Assembly: GCA_000283635.1 (NCBI GenBank)
Contig: HE613570.1
Location: 1 to 12,728 of the forward strand
Length of the DNA stretch: 12,728 bases
Reading direction: 5' to 3'
Source of the DNA: Streptococcus macedonicus ACA-DC 198
Lineage (GTDB): Bacteria; Bacillota; Bacilli; Lactobacillales; Streptococcaceae
Part shown: one piece after another, positions 1-7,223 of the stretch
How positions within the stretch are numbered: the first letter of the stretch is position 1
How the letters are laid out: each line of letters begins with the position of its first letter
Program-made: the position numbers and the translations under genes
The notes under the pieces: model-generated
What the model was told of the DNA's origin: nothing
Databases searched by the model: none
Seen by the model: the letters and a program-made list of their open reading frames with translations, nothing else

Positions 1-1194
1 ATGTCTAGTATACCAGAAAAACAAGAAAATCAAAAGCAGGTGCTGACCTTGAATGAACTGTCAAAAAGAAAAGTGGTAGAGCATAACAGCTTGATTACGT
101 CTATTGCTAAAATGGATAAAACCCCACTGAAAATGTTTGAGTTAGCGGTGTCTTGTATCAATACCGAAGAGCCACCAAAAGACAATATTGTTTATCTCTC
201 AAAGAGAGACCTTTTCGCTTTCTTTAAAGTATCCGATAATGACAAGCATAGTCGCTTTAAAGAAGCGATTGAGAAAATGCAAAAACAAGCCTTTTTTCAA
301 ATCAAAGAAGAAGCAGGCAAAGGTTTTAAATTTAAAAGCATTGTTCCTATACCTTACGTGGAATGGACAGATTATCATGATGAAGTAAAAATTGAATTTC
401 ATCGTGAAATTATGCCTTACTTAATCAATCTTAAAAAGAATTTTACACAACATGCTTTGTCTGACTTAGCAGAATTAAATAGCAAGTACAGCATTATCTT
501 ATATCGTTGGTTATCCATGAATTATAACCAGTACGAGCATTACAGCGCTAAAGGCGGACGGCGAGCCGAACAAGTAGAAAGCTACCAAAATCCGTCTATT
601 TCAATTAAAGAATTGCGTATCATGACTGATACTGTAAATGATTATGAACGGTTTCAGAGTTTAGAAACATGGATATTAAAAAAACCGTTGGAAGAAATCA
701 ACGCCCATACGTCTTTTAACGTGACTTATGACAAAATCAAAAAAGGACGGAGCATTGACTCTATTGTCTTTCATATCGAGAAGAAACGGTGTGCAGACGA
801 TAATAGCTACAAACTCAATGATAAAATGTATCAAGCAGAACAAGCAAAGAAAGAAGAAACAGAAGATATGCTAGCTATTGAAGCAATGAAAAATAAATAT
901 ACTAAGCTATTACTCGATAATATGCTTCTAAATTCTTATGAAATGACAGATACAGCAATTATGGCAGGCTTACAGCAACATGTTTATCCTCTCTATGATG
1001 AGTTGAAAGACTTACATGGAATAAAAGCAGTTCAAGACCATCTCTCATATGTTGCTAGTAAGCAAGAAGCTTATTCAAAACGGAATATTGCTAAATACCT
1101 TAAAAAAGCGATTGAACAATACCTCCCAACAGTTAGAGGAAGTGAGATAGAAAATATGGCAGACCTATTGAAAAAAATAGAGGGTAAAGCATGA
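1..1194 (+). CDS. repB: RepB, Rep_3-family theta replication initiator
   Basis: Initiator that binds the iterons upstream and opens the plasmid origin. The 397-residue protein has the layout of lactococcal/lactobacillal RepB proteins: an N-terminal winged-helix initiator domain (about residues 15-255, including NSLITSIAKMDKTPLKMFELAV and SKYSIILYRWL) and a more variable C-terminal helical part (about 280-397). The start is the ATG at base 1. Its ribosome binding site lies at the far end of the window (AAAGGAG, 12713-12719, 9 nt spacing), which also shows that the molecule is circular. The stop overlaps the next gene in an ATGA arrangement, so the two are translationally coupled. Expression is probably autoregulated, because an inverted half-iteron lies in its promoter. 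The family assignment is from recognised sequence pattern; the autoregulation is inferred from known relatives. Confidence 0.93.
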   Translation: MSSIPEKQENQKQVLTLNELSKRKVVEHNSLITSIAKMDKTPLKMFELAVSCINTEEPPKDNIVYLSKRDLFAFFKVSDNDKHSRFKEAIEKMQKQAFFQIKEEAGKGFKFKSIVPIPYVEWTDYHDEVKIEFHREIMPYLINLKKNFTQHALSDLAELNSKYSIILYRWLSMNYNQYEHYSAKGGRRAEQVESYQNPSISIKELRIMTDTVNDYERFQSLETWILKKPLEEINAHTSFNVTYDKIKKGRSIDSIVFHIEKKRCADDNSYKLNDKMYQAEQAKKEETEDMLAIEAMKNKYTKLLLDNMLLNSYEMTDTAIMAGLQQHVYPLYDELKDLHGIKAVQDHLSYVASKQEAYSKRNIAKYLKKAIEQYLPTVRGSEIENMADLLKKIEGKA

Positions 1195-1775
1195 GTGAAG
1201 ATTTAAAAACCATAAAAGAACTTGCAGACGAATTTAACGTATCGAAACAAGCTGTCAGGAAAAGATTAACCGAAGAATTTAGAGCAAACCATGTGGAAAC
1301 CGTTACTAGTAACGGAGTGAAAACTTTAGTAGTAACCTATACTGGATATATGTTGTTAAAACAACACTTTACCACTAGTAACGCAACTGGTAACGACAAG
1401 GTAACCGATACTAGTAACCCCACAACTGGTGATTTATCTGTAGTTAAAATACTAGAACAACAGTTATTTGTTAAAGATAAGCAACTAGAAAATAAAGATA
1501 GCCAAATATCGCAAATGCAAAATCTCTTAGACCAACAACAACGCCTAGCTTTGCAGGATAAAAAGCTACTGGAAGAATACAAGGCGGAAAATGACAGTCT
1601 AAAAGCCCTCAAAATGCCCTCACAGGAAACAGAATTCAAACACTTAGACAATCAATATAAAGATGAAGTGAACGCTCTTAAAGAGAAGTTGGAAAATTTG
1701 CAGGAACAGCTGAAAGAAAAAGACCAAGAATTAGCACAAGAAAAATCTAAAAAATGGTATCAATTTTGGAAATAG
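1191..1775 (+). CDS. RepB-associated HTH/coiled-coil protein (DUF536 type)
   Basis: A 194-residue protein coupled to repB through a 4-bp ATGA overlap. Residues about 5-30 form a helix-turn-helix (TIKELADEFNVSKQAVRKRL). Residues about 85-185 are a long, charged coiled coil rich in Q, E, K and L, and the protein ends KKWYQFWK. This is the organisation of the second gene (often called orfX or repX) of lactococcal-type theta replicons. Its role there is not well defined; copy control or stability have been suggested. The stretch between the two domains is Thr/Ser/Asn-rich and is encoded by repeated ACTAGTAAC-like DNA. No other function can be assigned from the sequence. Confidence 0.8.
   Translation: MSEDLKTIKELADEFNVSKQAVRKRLTEEFRANHVETVTSNGVKTLVVTYTGYMLLKQHFTTSNATGNDKVTDTSNPTTGDLSVVKILEQQLFVKDKQLENKDSQISQMQNLLDQQQRLALQDKKLLEEYKAENDSLKALKMPSQETEFKHLDNQYKDEVNALKEKLENLQEQLKEKDQELAQEKSKKWYQFWK
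1300..1315. repeat. 16-bp perfect palindrome plus ACTAGTAAC repeats inside the repB partner gene
   Basis: CCGTTACTAGTAACGG is self-complementary. The core ACTAGTAAC recurs at 1374-1382 and 1410-1418, with looser copies (ACTGGTAAC at 1386-1394) between. All lie in the linker-coding part of the gene. They may be simple repeat expansion or a binding site for the encoded HTH protein. Confidence 0.6.
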
Positions 1776-1906
1776 AAAGTCTTTTAAAAAGATAGAACAG
1801 TCTAAAGCATAAGAACATTATAGTGAAATATTCTTTGGATCGTTTCTAAAATCAACTACTAGCCCCATGGGGAATATCTAACAATTTTTGCCAAAATTTA
1901 TCCAGT

Positions 1907-1960
1907 TTGTTTAAAAAAAATTGATTATGATAGTATCAAGAAGAAGAGAGGGAGAAATAG
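1907..1960 (+). promoter_or_regulatory. Probable promoter and RBS of the AraC-family gene
   Basis: A TTGTTT (1907-1912) and a TAGTAT (1931-1936) are separated by 18 bp; TATGAT at 1926-1931 is an alternative -10. They are followed by a purine-rich Shine-Dalgarno (GGGAG, about 1950-1954) 6 nt before the ATG at 1961. The rest of the 1776-1960 gap shows only a CCCCATGGGG palindrome (1863-1872) and no small gene. Confidence 0.45.
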
Positions 1961-2818
1961 ATGAATGAATTTTCTGCTATTATTAATTACATTGAGGAAC
2001 ACTTAGAAGATAACATCGATATGAAAAAAATAGAGCAACTTGCTAGAGTTTCTGAGTATAATTTTCAAAAGATTTTTTCAGTTCTTTCTGGTTTAACTTT
2101 AGGTGATTATATCAGAAAAAGACGTCTCTCTAAATCACTATATGATTTAAGAGAAACCGATGAAAAAATAATCGATATTGCTTTTAAATATGGTTACAGT
2201 TCATCAGAAAGTTATAGCAGAAGCTTTCAACAACTTTTCAATATCTCTCCTTCTAAGGCACGTAAAGAACAACATGAGTTAACTATTTTCCCTAAGTTGT
2301 CTATTCGTGTCCAAATAAAAGGAGGCATTCAAATGAATTATTTAATTACAAACAAACCAGAAATGATGATCACGGGTATTAAAGAAAGTTATCCTAATAT
2401 CACAGTCGGACAAGCTAGCATTCCTAAGTTTTGGGATAGATTTAATGAATCTGATTTATTTAATCAAGTAATTAATGAAAAATCAGAGCACTCACCTAAT
2501 ACTATTTTAGGTATTTGTTTACCTCGAGAAGGTGAGGCGTATGATTATTTTATTGGAGTCTACACTGATGAAAAAACAACTGCTGATAAGCTAGAAACAA
2601 TTACACTTCCTGCTTCTGACTGGGCAGTATTTAAAGCTGTCGGTAAAGTCCCTGAAGCTATTCATCAAACGTATCAAGATATTTATAAATCTTTCTTTCC
2701 AAGTACCACTTACACTCAAAAAAAGGCTCCGGATTTTGAATCTTACCCACTTGATCTTAACCCAATGTCAGAAAATCATATAACAGAAATTTGGATTCCT
2801 ATTCATAAGAATAATTAA
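1961..2818 (+). CDS. AraC-family transcriptional regulator with GyrI-like effector domain
   Basis: A 285-residue two-domain regulator. Residues about 5-105 are an AraC/XylS DNA-binding domain with both helix-turn-helices: MKKIEQLARVSEYNFQKIF, and the signature part IIDIAFKYGYSSSESYSRSF with ISPSKAR. Residues about 125-283 match the GyrI-like small-molecule-binding fold found behind many AraC-type DNA-binding domains, which often sense amphipathic ligands or drugs (ligand unknown here). The gene stands alone, with its own promoter and a strong terminator after it. An AAAAGGAGG sequence directly precedes the Met at residue 125, so the effector domain may also be made separately. Likely targets are its own promoter or the membrane-protein gene downstream; this is inference. 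Confidence 0.88.
   Translation: MNEFSAIINYIEEHLEDNIDMKKIEQLARVSEYNFQKIFSVLSGLTLGDYIRKRRLSKSLYDLRETDEKIIDIAFKYGYSSSESYSRSFQQLFNISPSKARKEQHELTIFPKLSIRVQIKGGIQMNYLITNKPEMMITGIKESYPNITVGQASIPKFWDRFNESDLFNQVINEKSEHSPNTILGICLPREGEAYDYFIGVYTDEKTTADKLETITLPASDWAVFKAVGKVPEAIHQTYQDIYKSFFPSTTYTQKKAPDFESYPLDLNPMSENHITEIWIPIHKNN
2317..2335 (+). promoter_or_regulatory. Internal ribosome binding site at the AraC/GyrI domain boundary
   Basis: AAAAGGAGG (2317-2325) sits 7 nt before an in-frame ATG (2333). This is a better ribosome binding site than that of the full-length gene, and the Met (residue 125) is the first residue of the GyrI-like domain. It would give a stand-alone 161-residue protein ending at 2818. 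It also encodes the linker residues IKGG, so coincidence is possible. Confidence 0.5.
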
Positions 2819-2858
2819 GGGGCTATAATATCTTAATAACCCCTATAAAAAACTATTA

Positions 2859-2908
2859 AAACAGCCCCTTTAATCTAACTGTCAGATTAAAGGGGCTGTT
2901 TATTTATT
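2859..2908. terminator. Strong intrinsic terminator, possibly bidirectional
   Basis: An 18-bp perfect stem (2859-2876 with 2884-2901) closes a 7-nt loop, and T-rich sequence follows (TTTATTTATTTT). An A-rich tract precedes the left arm, so it could also work on the minus strand. It ends the AraC-family transcript and separates it from the following gene. Confidence 0.88.
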
Positions 2909-2912
2909 TTAA

Positions 2913-2935
2913 TGATATAATAACCCTAAAAGGAG
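2913..2935 (+). promoter_or_regulatory. Extended -10 promoter of the SpoIIM-like gene
   Basis: TGATATAAT (2913-2921) is a perfect extended -10 immediately behind the terminator. A good -35 is not seen. AAAAGGAG (about 2928-2935) is the ribosome binding site, 7 nt before the ATG at 2943, so the leader would be very short. Confidence 0.5.
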
Positions 2936-2942
2936 TAGACTA

Positions 2943-3524
2943 ATGAATAGATTTTTTAAACCCATTAAATATTTAGGGATCTTGATGGTTGTTATTGTTA
3001 TTTCAGCTGTAATAACCTATATTATCAATCCTAATTTATCAGATACATTAAATTCTGTATCAAGCAATGTCCCAAAATCCGTATCACAAAAATCAGGATT
3101 ACAATTAGTAGTTGCGTATATTTTTAATAATGGGTTTAAAGTCCCGATAGGTATGTTAATTTTATCAATTATACCTATCCGATTTTTATATTGGATTCAG
3201 CCACTTTTTACAGTCATACTACCTGGAATATTATTTGGTATAGTTTTTAGATATTCGTTGGCAAAAGGATTCGTTATTTTAATCTCCTCGCTCCCTCATA
3301 TGTTATTTGAGGTCTTCGCATTTTGCGTATGGATGGTAGCTTTGGATCAATTTAATAAATGGATTAGATACAAAATATCTAAGAAAAAAAGTGCCGATAC
3401 AAATCTATTGAAAGAGTTAAAATTATTATTAAGCCCTTATATTAAATATGTTCTCCCATTAATTGCTATCGCAGCTTTCACCGAAACTTACGTTGCTGAT
3501 TGGATTAGTCATATATTAAGTTAA
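2943..3524 (+). CDS. SpoIIM-like (DUF95) integral membrane protein
   Basis: A 193-residue hydrophobic protein with an N-terminal membrane segment (about 9-28), a short polar outside stretch, several membrane segments (about 66-140), a basic cytoplasmic loop (WIRYKISKKK, about 140-150) and a final segment (about 167-186). LPHMLFEVFAF (about 117-127) and IAAFTETYVADW (about 176-187) fit the two conserved Glu-containing motifs of the stage II sporulation protein M family, which also occurs widely in non-sporulating Firmicutes with no settled role. It has a good ribosome binding site, and its stop codon overlaps the ribosome binding site of the recombinase gene, so the two are probably cotranscribed. 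The function on the plasmid is unknown. Confidence 0.7.
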   Translation: MNRFFKPIKYLGILMVVIVISAVITYIINPNLSDTLNSVSSNVPKSVSQKSGLQLVVAYIFNNGFKVPIGMLILSIIPIRFLYWIQPLFTVILPGILFGIVFRYSLAKGFVILISSLPHMLFEVFAFCVWMVALDQFNKWIRYKISKKKSADTNLLKELKLLLSPYIKYVLPLIAIAAFTETYVADWISHILS

Positions 3525-3539
3525 AGGAGGAGTACTAAT

Positions 3540-4130
3540 ATGGTTCAACAAATCGTTCTACCCATCAAAGATTCAAATATCTTAAAAATGGTTCAAGACA
3601 CCTTACTTGATAGCTTTCGTTCTGGACGTCGTAACTATACGATCTTCCAAGTTGGAAAAGCAACGCTTCTACGTGTGAGTGACGTCATGAAGCTAAAGAA
3701 ATCAGACGTATTCAATCCTGACGGAACAGTAAAACAGACTGCTTTCATTCATGATCAAAAGACAGGTAAAGCGAATACTTTGTATTTAAAACCTGTCCAA
3801 CAAGATTTATTGATGTATCATGATTGGCTGGTCCAACAAAATCTGAATTCCGAGTGGCTATTTCCTTCAACTGCTCGTCCTGACCGTCATATCACGGAGA
3901 AACAGTTTTATAAGATTATGGCACGAGTTGGTGATCTTTTAGGAATTAACTATCTAGGAACGCATACCATGCGTAAAACAGGTGCGTATCGTGTTTATAC
4001 GCAATCAAACTATAACATTGGGTTAGTCATGCATTTATTAAACCATTCAAGCGAAGCCATGACCTTAACCTATCTTGGTTTAGATCAAGCTAGTCGAGAA
4101 ACTATGCTCGATCAAATTGATTTTGGATAA
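3540..4130 (+). CDS. Minimal tyrosine recombinase/integrase (intact copy)
   Basis: A 196-residue site-specific recombinase consisting almost only of the catalytic domain. The catalytic set is visible: Arg45 (LLRVSDV), Lys77 or Lys74 in the beta-hairpin (DQKTGKANTLYL), His142 and Arg145 (HTMRKTG), His169 (LLNHSS) and the nucleophile Tyr178 (LTYLGL). The usual N-terminal core-binding domain of about 100 residues is missing. This short form is common on plasmids of lactic acid bacteria and may serve multimer resolution or cassette exchange; neither is shown here. The start is fixed by AAAGGAGG (3523-3530), 9 nt before the ATG. A diverged second copy lies at 8444-8960. An IS6-family element begins 24 bp after the stop. 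Confidence 0.88.
   Translation: MVQQIVLPIKDSNILKMVQDTLLDSFRSGRRNYTIFQVGKATLLRVSDVMKLKKSDVFNPDGTVKQTAFIHDQKTGKANTLYLKPVQQDLLMYHDWLVQQNLNSEWLFPSTARPDRHITEKQFYKIMARVGDLLGINYLGTHTMRKTGAYRVYTQSNYNIGLVMHLLNHSSEAMTLTYLGLDQASRETMLDQIDFG
3615..4130 (+). repeat. Long direct repeat, copy 1 (recombinase gene)
   Basis: This 516-bp segment is colinear, without visible indels, with 8445-8960. Identity is uneven: synonymous differences are frequent in the 5' half, while a stretch starting at 3898 (matching 8728) is almost identical for about 85 bp. The two copies are in direct orientation and flank the IS6/usp/mntH/IS3 insert. Confidence 0.9.
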
Positions 4131-4154
4131 TAGTCTACTAACAATAAATTTAAT

Positions 4155-4964
4155 GGTTCTGTTGCGAAGTTTTTTAATTTCCTGTATTTATTGTAAAATG
4201 TAAGAAAAAAGGTTAGTGAGGCTTGAGAGATGAATCATTTTAAAGGCAAATAATTCCAACAAGACGTCATCATTGTCGCTGTTGGTTACTACCTGCGTTA
4301 CAATCTAAGCTATCGTGAAGTTCAGGAATTGTTATATGATCGTGGAATAAATGTTTGTCATAATAAGATTTATCGTTGGGTGAAAGAGTACAGCAAAGTC
4401 CTCTATTATCTTAGGAAGAAGAAAAATAGACAATCCTTCTATTCATAGAAAATGGACGAAACCTATATCAAAATTAAGGGACGTTGGCATTATCTTTATC
4501 GTGCAATTGATGCGGACGGCTTAACCTTAGATATCTGGTTACGAAAGAAACGGGATACGCAAGCAGCCTATGCTTTCTTAAAACGACTCCATAAACAGTT
4601 TGGTGAGCCGAAAGCAATTGTGACCGATAAAGCACCTTCTCTTGGCTCCGCCTTTAGAAAGTTACAGAGTGTGGGTTTATATACTAAGACAGAGCACCGA
4701 ACTGTGAAGTATCTTAACAATTTAATAGAACAAGACCATCGACCTATTAAACGACGAAATAAATTTTATCAAAGTCTCCGTACAGTCTCTTCCACGATTA
4801 AGGGCATGGAGACCCTTCGAGGAATATATAAAAAGAACCGAAGAAATGGACCGCTCTTCGGCTTTTCGGTGTCTACTGAAATCAAGGTATTAATGGGAAT
4901 AACAGCCTAAGATATTTGGAGTTCAGAGAGGGCGCGTTTGATTTTCAAACTTCGCAACAGAACC
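4155..4964 (+). mobile_element. IS6-family insertion sequence (ISS1/IS1216-like), transposase inactivated
   Basis: An 810-bp element, the usual size of ISS1/IS1216-type elements, bounded by perfect 18-bp inverted repeats GGTTCTGTTGCGAAGTTT (4155-4172) and its complement (4947-4964). It holds one transposase gene with two nonsense codons. The 8 bases on each side (AATTTAAT and AATTTGTC) share only the first five, so there is no clean 8-bp target duplication. This suggests a later rearrangement at one end. Both ends are intact, so it could still be moved by a related transposase supplied elsewhere. Confidence 0.93.
4230..4910 (+). pseudogene. IS6-family DDE transposase, two nonsense mutations
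   Basis: Read through, this is a full-length 226-residue IS6 transposase with no frameshift. The N-terminal HTH region is recognisable (SYREVQELLYDRG...KIYRWVKEY), followed by the catalytic domain with Asp in MDETYIK, Asp in VTDKAPS and Glu in NLIEQDHR. Codon 8 is TAA (4251-4253), where relatives have Gln (MNHFKGKQF), and codon 73 is TAG (4446-4448), where relatives have Trp (SFYSWKMDETY). Each is explained by one transition. The second stop leaves an open frame beginning at the internal ATG 4452, which would lack the DNA-binding part. Confidence 0.9.
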
Positions 4965-5008
4965 AATTTGTCCAAGATATTGACCCAAATACATATTATC
5001 TGCAATAT

Positions 5009-5446
5009 TTACTTAATAACTGTAATTGAGATTGGAGAATTTTTAACCATATAAGTAGCATGCGAACCAAAATATCCTTTAATTCCATGCATTGATCGCG
5101 ATCCAATGATTAAGATATCTGCAGATGTTGCTGGCAAAATCGTCTTAGTAATTTCCTCGGCCGGATCACCTTCTCCACTGTACAGCTGAATGTTTTTTAC
5201 ACCGCTATTTTCTGCATATTGTTTGTACTTTTTCAAATTAAGTAACAATTGACTTCGTTTCTGGCTCAAGTACTCAGGGTCTAACGCTTCATAAACATTC
5301 AACTCTTCAATTTCTAAAATTGAGGCAATCAGTAATGCGGCTCCAGTTTTACTCGCTTGCTTTACAGCATATTGAAAGGCTTTTTGAGCTCCTTCTGATT
5401 CATCTACCCCAACTAAAATATTTTTAAATTCATCAAATCCTTCCAT
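5009..5446 (-). CDS. Universal stress protein, UspA family
   Basis: A 145-residue single-domain UspA-type protein. The N-terminal strand (NILVGVDESEGAQKAFQYAV) and C-terminal strand (ISITVIK) are typical. The nucleotide-binding loop is GSRSMHGIKGYFGS (about 116-129), in which a Ser replaces the usual second Gly of GxxGx9GS, so ATP binding is likely but not certain. The start is the ATG at 5446, with AAAGG inside the end of mntH as ribosome binding site. The gene is 8 bp behind mntH on the same strand and is cotranscribed with it. An mntH-usp pair is a known arrangement in lactobacilli, suggesting a role in stress linked to manganese or oxidative conditions. No terminator is visible between its stop and the IS6 end 44 bp away. 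Confidence 0.92.
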   Translation of the reverse strand: MEGFDEFKNILVGVDESEGAQKAFQYAVKQASKTGAALLIASILEIEELNVYEALDPEYLSQKRSQLLLNLKKYKQYAENSGVKNIQLYSGEGDPAEEITKTILPATSADILIIGSRSMHGIKGYFGSHATYMVKNSPISITVIK

Positions 5447-5454
5447 AGTGCATC

Positions 5455-7032
5455 TTACCTTTCATTAATTAATTGATTATATTTTTTATTTCCTTTATAC
5501 AGTTCAATAATTGTCCACGCTAACAGTAGTAATACTGCGACGATAATGACATAGGCAATAGAATCAGCTAGTACAAGTTGGCTTGATGTCACCTTTTCAC
5601 CAAAAAAACCTTCAATTTGGCCGGGCAATCCAATCAAATTTAAATATGTCAATCCAATTACTGAACCCCATCCTAGTATCCGAATAACTATCGAATTTTT
5701 AAACCGGCTTCCCATTTCCACCTCACTATTGGTCATCATTAATAATGGTACCATCGAAAATGGTAACGCAAAAGCTAAGAAGACTTGTGAATTATTCATT
5801 AGTGTATTTAACGCTGTGTGCTCCCGAATCGTTCCTTGCCTGCTTGTAATAATTACACAGATTAACACTGGGATAACTGAAATCAAACGCGTAATTAAAC
5901 GTCTTAGCCAAATTGGCATTCTCATATGAATGAATCCCTCCATAATTACTTGTCCAGTTAAAGTTCCGGTAATCGTTGAATTTTGTCCAGAAGCTAGTAA
6001 CGCGACTGCGAATAATGTAGAAAGAAGACCTGATTTTGCAACGGTGATTAAAATTCCGTTACTCAATGTATCCGAATTTGATAAAGCCTCATACAACCCA
6101 AAGAATGATGGATCTTTCACTGCCCCTGTTTTAAAAACAGCAACTCCCATTATGAGCAATAAGGAGTTAACAAAAAAAGCGAGAGTCAATTGAATGTTAG
6201 AATCCCATGTTGAAAATCGTACAGCATTGGCGATTTCATCTTCATCCGTACGATTTATCTTTCGAGTCTGAGACACAGCCGAATGTAGATATAAATTATG
6301 AGGCATAACGGTTGCACCAATAATTCCTAATGCACCAGTTAAAGGCGTTTGACCACCAATTGAATGTGTAGAGGAGAACGTTTCACCAGTCGGAACCAAT
6401 CCTTTAAGTACATCCCCCCAATTAGGATCAGACAACGCTACTTGATAAACAAACACAAAAAGAATTACAAAAATCAAACAGACAACTATTGCTTCAATTT
6501 TTCTAAAACCAACTTTCGTTAACAACAATAATAATAAAACATCAAATACCGTAATAAAGACTGCGACGACAAGCGGAATATTAAAAAGTAAATAAAGAGC
6601 AATTGATGCGCCAATTACTTCCGCAATATCTGTTGCCATAATCGCTAATTCCGTTAAAATCCATAAAATGATTCCTAGTTTTTTACTCGTTCTCGCTCGA
6701 ATTGCTTGAGCTAAATCCATTTGACTAACAATTCCCAATTTAGCAGCCATATATTGTAATAGCATTGCAATTAAACTAGACATTAAAATGACCGACATTA
6801 ATAAATACTGGAAGTTTTGCCCACCCGTAATCGAAGTAGACCAGTTGCCTGGATCCATATATCCCACAGCAACTAATGCTCCCGGTCCAGAATAGGCGAA
6901 CAGGGTTTTCCAAAAGCCTTTGCCTTTGGGTACCCTGACAGTTCCGTTAATTTCCTCTAAAGAGGGACCATTCGCATGCTGAATTAATCGAGGTTTGTAC
7001 TCTTTACCAGACTGACTTGTTGTATCTTTCAA
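5455..7032 (-). CDS. mntH: Nramp-family Mn2+/H+ symporter MntH
   Basis: A 525-residue proton-coupled divalent metal transporter of the cytoplasmic membrane, importing Mn2+ and possibly Fe2+ or Cd2+. The two metal-binding motifs are intact: Asp60-Pro-Gly-Asn63 in the first membrane helix (GYMDPGNWS) and Met243-Pro-His245 in the sixth (VMPHNLYLHS). The Met is the residue that favours soft transition metals over Ca2+. A soluble N-terminal tail of about 40 residues precedes 11 or so hydrophobic segments; the length fits Nramp proteins of lactobacilli. The start is TTG (7030-7032), supported by the upstream AAGGAAGGTGG. A usp gene follows in the same operon. A DtxR-type palindrome upstream (7101-7114) points to Mn-responsive repression by a chromosomal MntR-like protein. 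Confidence 0.95.
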   Translation of the reverse strand: MKDTTSQSGKEYKPRLIQHANGPSLEEINGTVRVPKGKGFWKTLFAYSGPGALVAVGYMDPGNWSTSITGGQNFQYLLMSVILMSSLIAMLLQYMAAKLGIVSQMDLAQAIRARTSKKLGIILWILTELAIMATDIAEVIGASIALYLLFNIPLVVAVFITVFDVLLLLLLTKVGFRKIEAIVVCLIFVILFVFVYQVALSDPNWGDVLKGLVPTGETFSSTHSIGGQTPLTGALGIIGATVMPHNLYLHSAVSQTRKINRTDEDEIANAVRFSTWDSNIQLTLAFFVNSLLLIMGVAVFKTGAVKDPSFFGLYEALSNSDTLSNGILITVAKSGLLSTLFAVALLASGQNSTITGTLTGQVIMEGFIHMRMPIWLRRLITRLISVIPVLICVIITSRQGTIREHTALNTLMNNSQVFLAFALPFSMVPLLMMTNSEVEMGSRFKNSIVIRILGWGSVIGLTYLNLIGLPGQIEGFFGEKVTSSQLVLADSIAYVIIVAVLLLLAWTIIELYKGNKKYNQLINER

Positions 7033-7057
7033 AATATTTCCACCTTCCTTTAAGAAT

Positions 7058-7086
7058 ATTATAAGTATACACCTCTTTTTTATAAA
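7058..7086 (-). promoter_or_regulatory. Probable mntH promoter
   Basis: On the minus strand a perfect -10 TATAAT (7063-7058) lies 17 bp after TTTATA (7086-7081), a weak -35. The transcript would start about 20 nt upstream of the TTG start codon. Confidence 0.55.
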
Positions 7087-7100
7087 ATTAAAGCAAAATA

Positions 7101-7114
7101 TTAGGCAAACCTAA
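7101..7114. promoter_or_regulatory. DtxR/MntR-type operator candidate upstream of mntH
   Basis: TTAGG-CAAA-CCTAA is a perfect inverted repeat resembling DtxR/MntR-family operators. It lies about 15 bp upstream of the proposed -35 of mntH. A larger inverted relation, AATATTAGGC (about 7097-7106) with GCCTAATTTAATATT (7131-7145), surrounds it and could form a second half-site. The predicted effect is repression when Mn2+ is plentiful; no regulator gene is on the plasmid, so it would be chromosomal. Confidence 0.55.
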
Positions 7115-7223
7115 AAAAAAAATAAACATCGCCTAATTTAATATTATTTGCCTTCATTTCATTTGTATCGGAATGAATCAATTGTACACTGGACCAATGT
7201 CAAATATTTAGACACAAAATGAG

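Noticed and set aside
1337..1651. Minus-strand open frame inside the repB partner gene
   Set aside because: It is a Ser/Cys-rich antisense translation of a coiled-coil-coding region, a common artefact. No start signal is seen.
5729..6193. Plus-strand open frames inside mntH
   Set aside because: They are antisense shadows of a clearly conserved transporter gene, with no ribosome binding site or domain.
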